In this document: positions 52,944 through 60,854 of the stretch, piece by piece
Layout of the letters: each line of letters starts with the position of its first letter
Numbering within the stretch: position 1 is the first letter of the stretch
Origin: Luteimonas panaciterrae
GTDB lineage: Bacteria; Pseudomonadota; Gammaproteobacteria; Xanthomonadales; Xanthomonadaceae
DNA length: 64,000 nt
Assembly (NCBI RefSeq): GCF_020511115.1
Contig: NZ_JAJAVH010000011.1
Span: forward strand, 62,001-126,000
Direction of reading: 5' to 3'
Notes under the pieces: generated by a model
Told to the model about the DNA's origin: nothing
The model's input: the letters and a program-made list of their open reading frames with translations, nothing else
The model's database searches: none
Position numbers and translations under genes: made by a program

Positions 52944-53309
52944 ATGGGCGAAGCCGACGGCCAGTTGAAGAAGTTCCAGAAGGAGTTGAGCGCCGGCACC
53001 GTGTCGTTGGCCTTGCTCGCGGTACTGGGCACGGCGCGCGAGCCGATGTACGGCTACCAGATCGCCAAGCGGCTGGAACGTTTCGGTGATGGGGTGCTGA
53101 GCGGCAAGCAGAGCGCGTTGTATCCGGTGTTGCGCAATCTGGGCGCGGCCGGTCTGCTGGACAGCTTCGTCGAACCGTCCTTGTCCGGCCCGCCGCGCCG
53201 CTATTACCGCATCACCGACGCAGGACGCAGCACCTTGCATGATTGGGCCGAAGCCTGGCGCGCGACCCGTGATTCCGTCGATTCCATTCTTGGGGAACTG
53301 ATTCCATGA
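52944..53309 (+). CDS. PadR-family transcriptional regulator
   Basis: A 121-aa winged-helix repressor-like protein: LSAGTVSLALLAVLGTAREPMYGYQIAKRLERF (N-terminal HTH), LSGKQSALYPVLRNLGAAGLLDSF and GPPRRYYRITDAGRSTLHDWAEAW (wing and dimer helix). ATG 52944 is preceded by GAGGGA and gives the usual size; an open frame from 52863 adds 27 unlikely residues. Its stop overlaps the next gene start by 4 bases. PadR followed by a HAAS/sensor membrane protein is a recurring arrangement and suggests signal-dependent derepression. Confidence 0.9.
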   Translation: MGEADGQLKKFQKELSAGTVSLALLAVLGTAREPMYGYQIAKRLERFGDGVLSGKQSALYPVLRNLGAAGLLDSFVEPSLSGPPRRYYRITDAGRSTLHDWAEAWRATRDSVDSILGELIP

Positions 53310-54250
53310 ACACCGCCAACTCAACACCTTCCGGCGAATCACTGCCGAGGAGCATCCCCGAATATCTCGAACAGCTGCGCCATGCACTGACGGGGGCCGA
53401 TCCGGCACTGCTGCAGGACGCGCTGTACGACGCGGAGGAATATCTGCGCTCGGAACTGGCCGAGAACCCGGGCAAGTCGGAAGCCGAAGTGATCGCGGCG
53501 GTGGCCTCGAGCTATGGCGCGCCGGAGGAAGTGGCCGACATCTATCGCGACACCGAGGTGAAGGTGCAGGCGGCGCTGCGTCCGCCGCGGCCGCCGAAAC
53601 AGCGTTCGCTGCTCGGGCGCTTCTTCGGCGTGGTGGCCGATCCGCGCGCCTATGCCGCGTTGTTCTACATGCTGTTGTCGCTGGTGACCGGCATTTTCTA
53701 CTTCACCTGGGTGACGACGGGCGCCGCGCTGTCCCTGGGATTGGCGATCCTGATTATCGGCATTCCGTTCGTGATCCTGTTCTTCGCCTCGGTGCGGGTG
53801 CTGTCGCTGGTGGAAGGACGCATCGTCGAGGTGATGCTGGGCGAACGCATGCCGAGGCGCCCAGTCTACGTGGATCGCGAGAAGTCCTTATTAAGCCGCA
53901 TCGGCGAGATGTTCACCGACCCGCGCACCTGGACGACGATGCTGTATTTCCTGTTGATGCAGCCGCTGGGCACGTTCTATTTCAGCGTCGCGATCATCCT
54001 GATCGCCCTGTCGCTGGCCTGCGTCGCGGTGCCGGTGCTGGTCTGGATCGGTTTCGGCTCCATTGATACCAGCGGCGGCTGGCCGCTGGCGCTCTTCTCG
54101 GGCGACGGTGTGACCACGACCTTGGCGGCCTGGATGCTGCCGCTGTGCCTGATCGTGGGCGTGTTGTTGTTCTTCCTCACGCTGCATCTGTCGCGCGGCA
54201 TCGGCAAGGTGCATGGCTTGATCGCCAAGCATTTGCTGGTGCGCGCGTGA
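53306..54250 (+). CDS. HAAS/sensor-domain membrane protein
   Basis: A 314-aa protein with an N-terminal HAAS helical domain (about 15-95: IPEYLEQLRHALTGADPALLQDALYDAEEYLRSEL, VASSYGAPEEVADIYR), a basic linker, then six hydrophobic helices near 117-135, 140-168, 212-230, 232-252, 273-293 in a sensor/DUF1700-like arrangement, with DPRAYAALFYMLLSLVTGIFYFTW and DPRTWTTMLYFLLMQPLGTFYFS repeating the same DPRxxxxxxYxLL motif in two halves. It overlaps the PadR gene (ATGA) and the hydrolase gene (GTGA). It is a putative membrane partner of PadR; the signal is unknown. Confidence 0.88.
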   Translation: MNTANSTPSGESLPRSIPEYLEQLRHALTGADPALLQDALYDAEEYLRSELAENPGKSEAEVIAAVASSYGAPEEVADIYRDTEVKVQAALRPPRPPKQRSLLGRFFGVVADPRAYAALFYMLLSLVTGIFYFTWVTTGAALSLGLAILIIGIPFVILFFASVRVLSLVEGRIVEVMLGERMPRRPVYVDREKSLLSRIGEMFTDPRTWTTMLYFLLMQPLGTFYFSVAIILIALSLACVAVPVLVWIGFGSIDTSGGWPLALFSGDGVTTTLAAWMLPLCLIVGVLLFFLTLHLSRGIGKVHGLIAKHLLVRA

Positions 54251-55386
54251 GCGAGCGGTTTCGGGTGCGCGGCATGAAGTTTGTTCTCATGTCGCTGCTG
54301 ATCTCGTGCGCGATGGCGGCTGGTGCCAAAGAGCCGGCCGACGCGTCCCTCGCGCGAAAAAGTTTCGCCGAGACACGGCGCATCGTCACCGAGGATGGCC
54401 TCGACGAGCGGCGCATGGTGGAGATCGGCGGCATCCCGCAGGCGATCACGGTGCGTGGGCGCCATCGCGACGCCCCGATCCTGTTGTTCCTGCACGGCGG
54501 TCCGGGCTTCGTGATGTCACCGGTCGCCTACCGCTACACGGACACGTGGGAGGAGTTTTTCACCGTCGTGCATTGGGACCAGCGCGGCGCCGGTCGCACC
54601 TACGCGGCCAACGACGCCGCGGCGGTGACGCCGACGTTGACCATGCCGCGCATGATCACCGACGCAGAGGAAGTGGTGACGTACCTGCGACGCACCTATC
54701 ATCGCGACCGCATCGTGCTACTGGGGCATTCCTGGGGCAGTGTGCTGGGTGCGGAACTCGCGCTGCGGCATCCGGAGTGGTTCAGCGTTTACGTCGGCAT
54801 GGGGCAGGTGGTGGATATGCAGGCCAGCGAATCGCTGGGCTATCGCCAGCTGCTGGACATGGCGCGGCAGCGCAAGAATGCCGATGCCGTGCGCGAGCTG
54901 GAAGCGCTCGCGCCGTATCCCGGCGATGATCCGAAGCACGCACTGGAGAAACTGCGGTTGCAGCGCAAGCATCTGGAGAGCTGGGCGAACGGATTCTTTT
55001 GGCGCGGCCGCAGCAACGACTACATGGACACGGTCGCGCTCAGTCCCGATTACACGCTGGCGGAAGTGAAGGCGCTCGATGCCGGTCTCGAATCCAGCCT
55101 GGCGGCGCTATGGCCGCAACTGATGCAGTACTCGCTTCGCGACAAGACGACGCTGAAGGTGCCGCTGGTGCTTTTCGAAGGGCGGCACGACATGAGCGTA
55201 TCGTCGGAGCTGGCCGCCGAATGGTTCAAGACGGTGCGCGCGCCGTTCAAGAAGCTGGTCTGGTTCGAGGATTCGGCGCATATGCCGCTGATGGAGGAGC
55301 CCGGGCGGGTGCTCATGCATCTGGTGCAGGATGTGTTGCCGCTGTCGCGTGACGATACGAAGCCGGTGGAGACGGTGAAGCCCTGA
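54247..55386 (+). CDS. Exported alpha/beta hydrolase, S33 aminopeptidase-like
   Basis: About 379 aa; a signal-like helix (residues about 11-27, FVLMSLLISCAMAAGA) followed by an alpha/beta hydrolase fold. It has the oxyanion motif LFLHGGPGF, the nucleophile elbow VLLGHSWGSVLG (Ser), an Asp in EGRHDMSV and a His in DSAHMPLMEE, as in S33 prolyl aminopeptidase-like enzymes. A GTG at 54247 overlaps the upstream stop (GTGA); ATG 54274 is an alternative that keeps the signal. It is the third gene of the PadR operon, so its activity may be the regulated output. Possible substrates: peptides, esters or lactones. Confidence 0.85.
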   Translation: MSERFRVRGMKFVLMSLLISCAMAAGAKEPADASLARKSFAETRRIVTEDGLDERRMVEIGGIPQAITVRGRHRDAPILLFLHGGPGFVMSPVAYRYTDTWEEFFTVVHWDQRGAGRTYAANDAAAVTPTLTMPRMITDAEEVVTYLRRTYHRDRIVLLGHSWGSVLGAELALRHPEWFSVYVGMGQVVDMQASESLGYRQLLDMARQRKNADAVRELEALAPYPGDDPKHALEKLRLQRKHLESWANGFFWRGRSNDYMDTVALSPDYTLAEVKALDAGLESSLAALWPQLMQYSLRDKTTLKVPLVLFEGRHDMSVSSELAAEWFKTVRAPFKKLVWFEDSAHMPLMEEPGRVLMHLVQDVLPLSRDDTKPVETVKP

Positions 55387-55425
55387 GGATTCCGGCTTGG
55401 CGGTAGTCTCGACCGTTCCAGAATC

Positions 55426-55541
55426 CGTCGTCCCAGCGAAAGCTGGGATCCATGTTGTTTTTCCTGCACCCAACATCCTCCAGGGGCATGAAGAAGCAAC
55501 AGCAACGGCAAAATGGGTCCCAGCTTTCGCTGGGATGACGG
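55426..55541. repeat. REP-like inverted pair, TCCCAGCGAAAGCTGGGA type
   Basis: Left copy at about 55426-55456 contains TCCCAGCGAAAGCTGGGATCCA; the right copy at about 55512-55541 is its near-exact reverse complement (reads TCCCAGCTTTCGCTGGGATGACG). Each copy folds as TCCCAGC-GAAA-GCTGGGA, and the two also pair with each other over about 30 bases. It fills the 170-bp gap between converging genes. A second element of this kind is at 63122-63218. Confidence 0.85.
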
Positions 55542-55556
55542 GGGAAGGGACCCGGC

Positions 55557-56870
55557 TCAGCCCGTAGACTTGCGCTTGATCGGCGTCACCTTGCCATCGT
55601 CACTCGCGGCCTGCCGCTTGGCGGGCTGCGAAGAATGCGCGGCGATGAATTCCCGCACCTGCGGATAGACCTGCTCGCGCCAGCGGCGGCCGCTGAAGAT
55701 GCCGTAATGTCCGGCGCCCTTCGCGGTGAGATGCAGGCGATCGCTTTCGGCGATGCCGGTGCAGAGCTTGTGCGCGGCGCGCGTCTGGCCCTGGCCGGAG
55801 ATGTCGTCGAGTTCACCCTCGATGGTCATCAACGCGGTGCCGCGGATCGCCGACGGCTTCACGCGTTCGCCGTTCACGTCCCAGGCGCCGCGCGGCAGCT
55901 TGAATTCCTGGAACACGGTCTGGATGGTGTCGAGGTAATAGCGCGCCGGCATGTCGAGCACGGCGTTGTATTCGTCGTAGAAGCGGCGATGCGAAGCGGC
56001 GTCCTCGAGATCGCCCTTCACCAGATCCTGGTAGAAGTCCCAGTGCGACTGGAAGTGGCGTTCCGGGTTCATCGCCATGAAGCCGGCATGCTGCAGGAAG
56101 CCGGGATAGACGCGTCGTCCGCGGCCGGGATAGTTGGCCGGGACGGTGTGGATGACATTGGTCTCGAACCACCACAGCGGTTTCTCGGTGGCAAGGTTGT
56201 TCACCGCGGTCGGGTTCTCGCGCGGATCGATCGGGCCGCCCATCATCACCAGCGAATTCGGCGTCGGTTCGCCGCGCGCGGCCATCAGCGACACCGCGGC
56301 GAGCACCGGCACGGTCGGCTGGCACACGCTCATTACATGCAGGTCGTCGGTGCCGATGAAGCGGATGAATTCCTCGATGTAGGCGACGTAGTCGTCGAGC
56401 GAGAACGTGCCGTGTTCCTTCGGCACCATGCGCGCGTCGACCCAATCGGTGATGTAGACCTTGTGCTCCGGCAGCAGCGTGCGCACGGTGTCGCGCAGCA
56501 GGGTGGAGTGGTGGCCGGACAGCGGCGCGACCACCAGCACCGTGGGATCGTTCTTCATGTCCTTGATGTTGGACACATCGTCGGTGTAGCGCTTGAAGCG
56601 CAGCAGACGGCAGAACGGTTTCTCCAGCGCCACCTTTTCCATCACCGGCACGTCGAACTCGTCGACCTTGACGGCGTGGATGCCGAACTCCGGCTTCTCG
56701 TAATCCTTGCCCAGCCGGTACAGCAGCTCGTTGCCGGCGGCGATGCGCGAGGCGCCGGGCAGGGCCGAGAGCCAGCTGTCGGGTGCCGAGAACACGCGTG
56801 CGTTGGCTTCGGCCCAGTAGGTAAGCGGGGCCATCCAGGCGCGGTTGAGTTCATGCAGCTGATAGAGCAT
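55557..56870 (-). CDS. phaZ: Intracellular polyhydroxyalkanoate depolymerase
   Basis: A 437-aa cytoplasmic depolymerase that hydrolyses stored poly-3-hydroxybutyrate. The nucleophile is Cys183 in MSVCQPTVPVL, the same position as in Cupriavidus PhaZa1; other features are VVAPLSGHHSTLLRDTV (oxyanion region), GELDDISG (catalytic Asp) and GAGHYGIFSGRRW (catalytic His). It has the TIGR01849-type length. ATG 56870 starts MLYQLHELNRAW, preceded by AAAGAG; a longer frame to 56984 is not needed. Its 3-hydroxybutyrate product would feed the dehydrogenase at 62286. No phasin or synthase gene is in the window. Confidence 0.94.
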   Translation of the reverse strand: MLYQLHELNRAWMAPLTYWAEANARVFSAPDSWLSALPGASRIAAGNELLYRLGKDYEKPEFGIHAVKVDEFDVPVMEKVALEKPFCRLLRFKRYTDDVSNIKDMKNDPTVLVVAPLSGHHSTLLRDTVRTLLPEHKVYITDWVDARMVPKEHGTFSLDDYVAYIEEFIRFIGTDDLHVMSVCQPTVPVLAAVSLMAARGEPTPNSLVMMGGPIDPRENPTAVNNLATEKPLWWFETNVIHTVPANYPGRGRRVYPGFLQHAGFMAMNPERHFQSHWDFYQDLVKGDLEDAASHRRFYDEYNAVLDMPARYYLDTIQTVFQEFKLPRGAWDVNGERVKPSAIRGTALMTIEGELDDISGQGQTRAAHKLCTGIAESDRLHLTAKGAGHYGIFSGRRWREQVYPQVREFIAAHSSQPAKRQAASDDGKVTPIKRKSTG

Positions 56871-57008
56871 GGGCAACTCTTTGGTGGATGCTGCATCGCA
56901 GCATAACGGATCGGGTCCGGGATGTCGCGGATACGAGGAGGCGTATTCAGGTTGGTGGGACGCCGACAGGATCGCACTATTCATGCTTTCAAGAACCTGT
57001 CAGGACTT

Positions 57009-57602
57009 TCAGCCCGGCACTTCCAGCGCCGTGGCGCCCTCCGCCAGGGTCGGGGAGAGCCAGCAATGGGAGCCGAGCGGCTTGAACCCGAGCGCGGCGA
57101 AATGCCTCCGATAGAAAGAAGCCGGGCGCGGCTGGTAGTCGTGGTTGTCGCCCTCGGTCTCGTCCTCGCGCGCGAAGATTTCGAGGAAGGCGACGCCGCC
57201 GCACAGCTCGGCCAGGCCGGGCAGGCCGCGGGCCAGTTCGCGCGTGTCGAGGTAATGCATGACGTCGCTGCAGATCAGCAGGTCGACCGGCGCGCACGGA
57301 CGCAGTTGCGCGAAGTCGCCGAACTGCGCGAAGCGCAGGTTGCGGCGGCGCCCGTAGCGCGTGATCGCGTATTCGCTGCTGTCGAAGCCGAGGTAGCTCG
57401 CCTTCGGCCGCAGCTTGAGCAGCGGCGCGCGCCAGGCGCCTTCGCCGCAACCGATGTCGAGCACGGTGCGCAGCGGCCGTTCGAGATGGTATTCGGCGGT
57501 GGCGACGGCCACGGCCACCTTGCGCGCGAGGCGTTGTTTTCCGCCGATGCCGCCGCGGCGGTACCAGCGATCGAAGTAGTTGCGGTCGTAGCGTTTGGTC
57601 AT
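57009..57602 (-). CDS. Class I SAM-dependent methyltransferase
   Basis: A 197-aa methyltransferase-fold protein. SAM-binding motif I is VLDIGCGEGAW (about 47-57), followed by YLGFDSSEYAI (motif II acidic residue), FGDFAQLRP, and DLLICSDVMHYL (motif IV-like). No signal or membrane helix is seen. Substrate unknown; the C-terminal PRPASFYRRHFAALGF is seen in small-molecule methyltransferases. Divergent context: converging with the MFS gene's downstream side on the same strand, 46 bases apart. Start ATG 57602 with a normal start context. Confidence 0.88.
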   Translation of the reverse strand: MTKRYDRNYFDRWYRRGGIGGKQRLARKVAVAVATAEYHLERPLRTVLDIGCGEGAWRAPLLKLRPKASYLGFDSSEYAITRYGRRRNLRFAQFGDFAQLRPCAPVDLLICSDVMHYLDTRELARGLPGLAELCGGVAFLEIFAREDETEGDNHDYQPRPASFYRRHFAALGFKPLGSHCWLSPTLAEGATALEVPG

Positions 57603-57648
57603 CGCGACAAGATACCTTGTCGCGCGGGTTCGTTATCGCGCGACCTGA

Positions 57649-58920
57649 TTATCGCGAGCCTTGCGTGCCCGTGAACGAGCGCCGCAATCCGAAGGCGGCC
57701 GCCACCCCGACCACCGCCGCCGCGACGACGGGAATCGATGCCGCCGGCCAGCCCGTGCTCTGCACGATGCTGCCGAACAGCGCGGGGCCACTGACCTGGC
57801 CGAGATAGTTGCCTTGCAATGCCAGCCCCGTGGCGACCGCGACCATAGCCGGGCTCGGCATCAACTGCGCCACGCCGCCCATCACATTGGACGGCAGCAT
57901 TCCGCCGACCGCCATGAACAGCACGGCCAGTGCGAACAGGGTGATTGGTGGCAGGCCGGAGGCAAAGACGCCGATCGCGCACACAGCCATCGTCGCGCTC
58001 GCGATGGCCATCAGCGACCAGCGCGGCACGCCGCGACGCAGCAGCAATCCGCTGGCGAGATTGCCGATCACGTTGGAGCCGACGGCGATCGCGCTCAGCA
58101 GTCCCGCCGTGAACGTCGAGGCCTGCATGCGCTCCATCAGCAGCGTCGGCAGGAAGCTCAGCATCGCGTAGAACTGCAGCGCGTACATCGCGAACGCCAG
58201 CGCCAGCAGCAGCGGGCCACGCGCGGTGGCGACGGTGAGGGTGTCGCGCGCGATCGCACGCCACCGTGGCGGCTTGATCGTAGCCTGTTGCGCGCGCACA
58301 CCGAAGGCGAGCAGCACGGCGGCGGCGGCGCACAGCGCCGCGTTGATGATCCAGAAACCGCGCCAGCCGTCGAGCAGGGCGCCGGTGGCGAGCGCGATCG
58401 CCATGCCGGCCGGCATGTAGCAACTCCAGATCGAGAACACGAGGTTGCGATCCTCCGGTCGCGACAGCCGTTGCAGCACGCTGGCGCCGGCCACCGCGAA
58501 CAGCAGGAAGCCCGCGCCTTCGAGCACTCGCGAGGCGAGCAGCATCGGCAACGTGTGCGCGAAACTGCCGAGCAGGCTGCCGAAGGCCATCGCCAACAGG
58601 CCGACGACCTGCAGCGTCTTGTCGCCCAGGCGCGCCGCCAGCGAGCCCGCAGGCACGCTGGCGACGAGGCCGAGCACGCCGAACACCGCCATCACCCAGC
58701 CGCCGGCGCGCAGATCCAGGCCGAGATCGGCACTGAGCGCGGGCAATGCGATCGCGGTCTTGCCGACCTGCAGCGCGGCGACGAGGCCGGCGGTGAACAC
58801 CGTGGCGACAGCCGTCCAGTCGGTGCGCGCGACGATCACAGACGCGGGCCCGGCAGCACGTGCTGTGGGGGCGGCGGGGATTGGGGCGTTGTTGCGCAAA
58901 TTCATGGCGATGGGATTCAT
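57649..58920 (-). CDS. MFS transporter
   Basis: A 423-aa protein with twelve predicted helices. Motif A-like SLAARLGDKTLQVVG and the VVFGVLGLVASVPAG region are consistent with the drug/metabolite MFS branch; repeat two begins near ALAFAMYALQFYAMLSFLPTLL. The start is taken at Met17 of the open frame (58920); Met22 (58905) is an alternative. No clue to the substrate. It precedes the methyltransferase gene on the same strand, 46 bases away, and may be co-transcribed. Confidence 0.9.
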   Translation of the reverse strand: MNPIAMNLRNNAPIPAAPTARAAGPASVIVARTDWTAVATVFTAGLVAALQVGKTAIALPALSADLGLDLRAGGWVMAVFGVLGLVASVPAGSLAARLGDKTLQVVGLLAMAFGSLLGSFAHTLPMLLASRVLEGAGFLLFAVAGASVLQRLSRPEDRNLVFSIWSCYMPAGMAIALATGALLDGWRGFWIINAALCAAAAVLLAFGVRAQQATIKPPRWRAIARDTLTVATARGPLLLALAFAMYALQFYAMLSFLPTLLMERMQASTFTAGLLSAIAVGSNVIGNLASGLLLRRGVPRWSLMAIASATMAVCAIGVFASGLPPITLFALAVLFMAVGGMLPSNVMGGVAQLMPSPAMVAVATGLALQGNYLGQVSGPALFGSIVQSTGWPAASIPVVAAAVVGVAAAFGLRRSFTGTQGSR

Positions 58921-59133
58921 GGCGAAAGACGCGGCGTCGTAACGATGCGCGGCATTCTGCGACCTCAAGTGCGCTTGAGGTAAAGGACGATCCCTGGAAC
59001 GATCCGATCCGCAGGCCTCCCGATTTCAGAGCGGCTGCAGTACGGCCGCAATGCGGCGCGATGCGGATGGCGTGCACGACCGCATCGATCGGCTCATGTC
59101 ATGCTAATGCATGCACTATTGTGGAAAACCGCC

Positions 59134-59559
59134 ATGCAACACGCCTATTTCCTCGTCAAGACCTTCCACATGCTGTTCGTGATCGCCTGGATGTCGGCGG
59201 TGTTCTATCTGCCGCGCATCCTGGTCAATCTGGCCGAGGTCGGCGATTCGGCCGCGGTGCGCGAACGTCTGCTGCTGATGGGGCAGCGGTTGTACCGCTT
59301 CGGCCACATGATGTTCGGCTTCGCCGTCGTGCTGGGGCTGGTGTTGTGGCTGTATTTCCACATCACCGGCGGATGGCTGCATGCCAAGCTCGCGGTGGTG
59401 GTGTTGCTGCTGGGGCATTACATTTTCGCCGGACGCTGGTTGAAAGGCGCGGCGGCGGGCAAGTCGCTGCCGTCGTCGAAGACGCTGCGGTGGTTCAACG
59501 AGCTGCCGGTGGTGCTGGTGCTGGTCGTGATCTATCTGGTGCTCGCCAAACCGTTCTGA
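59134..59559 (+). CDS. CopD/HemJ-like membrane protein
   Basis: A 141-aa membrane protein with four helices. The opening YFLVKTFHMLFVIAWMSAVFYLPRILVNLAE and the later GGWLHAKLAVVVLLLGHYIFAGRWLKG match the HemJ/UPF0093 branch of the CopD superfamily, including the conserved His in TFH and the Lys in HAKLA. HemJ is a haem-binding protoporphyrinogen oxidase, but other members of this superfamily have other roles. ATG 59134 is preferred to ATG 59101. Downstream is a terminator for the opposite strand. Confidence 0.88.
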   Translation: MQHAYFLVKTFHMLFVIAWMSAVFYLPRILVNLAEVGDSAAVRERLLLMGQRLYRFGHMMFGFAVVLGLVLWLYFHITGGWLHAKLAVVVLLLGHYIFAGRWLKGAAAGKSLPSSKTLRWFNELPVVLVLVVIYLVLAKPF

Positions 59560-59576
59560 GCACTATTACGGCAGGC

Positions 59577-59609
59577 AAAAAGAAACCCGCGCCGAAATGA
59601 CGGCGCGGG
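59577..59609 (-). terminator. Intrinsic terminator, minus strand
   Basis: On the minus strand: CCCGCGCCG (59609-59601), loop TCATTT, CGGCGCGGG (59594-59586), then TTTCTTTTT (59585-59577). A perfect 9-bp stem with a T-run directly after the proline-rich protein gene. Confidence 0.92.
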
Positions 59610-59624
59610 CCCGGAAAGAAAGCA

Positions 59625-60743
59625 TCAATCGAACGGATTGACGAAGTCGATGACGGCTTCGGCACCATCCCCGATCTTGTCGGCGATATTGCTGATCAGG
59701 TCGCCAGCGGAATCGAAGGCGTCCTGGATCGTGTCGCCGCCGGGAATGTTGAGATAGTCGAACGCGGTATCGATGCCGCTGCCGAGACCGTCGACGCCGA
59801 AGTTGGCCAGCTCGCCGACCACATCGACGCCGACATCCGCGGCATTGCCCGGGTCCTTGATCACGTTGCCCAGGGCCTGGCCCCAGGATTCGAGCAGGTT
59901 GCCCGGCGAGAAATCGGTGCCGATGCCCTTGAAGTCGGGATCGCCGTTGAACTGTCCGTAGATTTCCTGATGCGCGTTCTGCCAGGCGATGTGCTGGCCG
60001 GTGGCGATGGGCGTGATCTGCTGCAGTTCCTCCGGCAGGCGCGAACTGGCCTGGAAGCGGGCGTCCTGCGTCAGCACCGCGCCGCCGTTGCCGTCATCGG
60101 TGAAGGTGAAGGTCTGTTCGCCGCGCAGCACGTGGCCGTCGAGCGTCTGGATGCTGATCGCGTTGCTGGCCGGATCGAGATTGATCTGCACCGGCAGCCA
60201 CGTCGGCACCGGCGTGCCGATCTCCAGCATGTAGCGTCCGCCATCCTCGAGGCGATCGGTCGGCGGACGGATTTCCATGCCGCCGGCATTGAAGACTTCG
60301 TTGGGATTGTTGACGAAGTGGTCGTAGCCTTCCGCGGCGGTCGCGTTCGGAATCTGGCTCTGATAGACCGCATGGGTGACTTCCTCGCCATCGGTGCCGA
60401 TCGGCGGGTTCGGATTGAGTCCGTTGAGGATGTCCTCGACCTGCCCATCGTTGGGCACGCGCGGCGTGGCGGGTGTGTGGCCGGTGGTGTAGCTGCCTAG
60501 CGCCAGCGTCGCCAGCGCCAGCAGTTTGTCGCGCTGGCCTTCCTGCTGATCATGGCTGCCGCCGACGGCCAGATTCGGGTCCGGCCCTTCGATGCCGAGC
60601 TGGAACTGGTTGTCGCCGCGCTGCACGTCGTCGCTGGGGCTGAGCCCGGGCGCGTAGGGGCTGGTGGGCGGATCTTCGCGCGGGGGCGGCGGAGGTGGGG
60701 GCGGAGGTGGCTGCTGCGGGAAATAACTCGGAGGGACGGACAT
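59625..60743 (-). CDS. Proline-rich protein of unknown function
   Basis: A 372-aa protein with an N-terminal disordered segment containing a run of ten prolines (about residues 13-22), a short helix, a beta-rich middle part (about 110-260, VTHAVYQSQIPNATAAEGYDHFV, GRYMLEIGTPVPTWLPVQINL, DGHVLRGEQTFTFTDDGNGG) and a C-terminal region of amphipathic segments rich in Gly, Asp and Val (about 285-372, VGVDVVGELANFGVDGLGSG). The middle resembles a lipid- or polyketide-binding beta fold of the SRPBCC/DUF1990 kind only weakly. There is no signal peptide. The run of prolines would need elongation factor P. The C-terminal segment may be membrane-active. Not assigned to a family. A strong terminator follows. 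Confidence 0.72.
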   Translation of the reverse strand: MSVPPSYFPQQPPPPPPPPPPREDPPTSPYAPGLSPSDDVQRGDNQFQLGIEGPDPNLAVGGSHDQQEGQRDKLLALATLALGSYTTGHTPATPRVPNDGQVEDILNGLNPNPPIGTDGEEVTHAVYQSQIPNATAAEGYDHFVNNPNEVFNAGGMEIRPPTDRLEDGGRYMLEIGTPVPTWLPVQINLDPASNAISIQTLDGHVLRGEQTFTFTDDGNGGAVLTQDARFQASSRLPEELQQITPIATGQHIAWQNAHQEIYGQFNGDPDFKGIGTDFSPGNLLESWGQALGNVIKDPGNAADVGVDVVGELANFGVDGLGSGIDTAFDYLNIPGGDTIQDAFDSAGDLISNIADKIGDGAEAVIDFVNPFD

Positions 60744-60854
60744 GGCGGGCACCCGGAGGCATTGGATGCCATGAACCTACCGCGATCCTTTACCCCACGT
60801 AATCTGGGGCCGACCCTAGTGAAATGACTGGAGAAACGGCTTGGCGGCGGCGCA

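Noticed and set aside
57661..58983. 440-codon plus-strand frame over the MFS gene
   Set aside because: Antisense shadow, low-complexity His/Arg/Gln; no start context.
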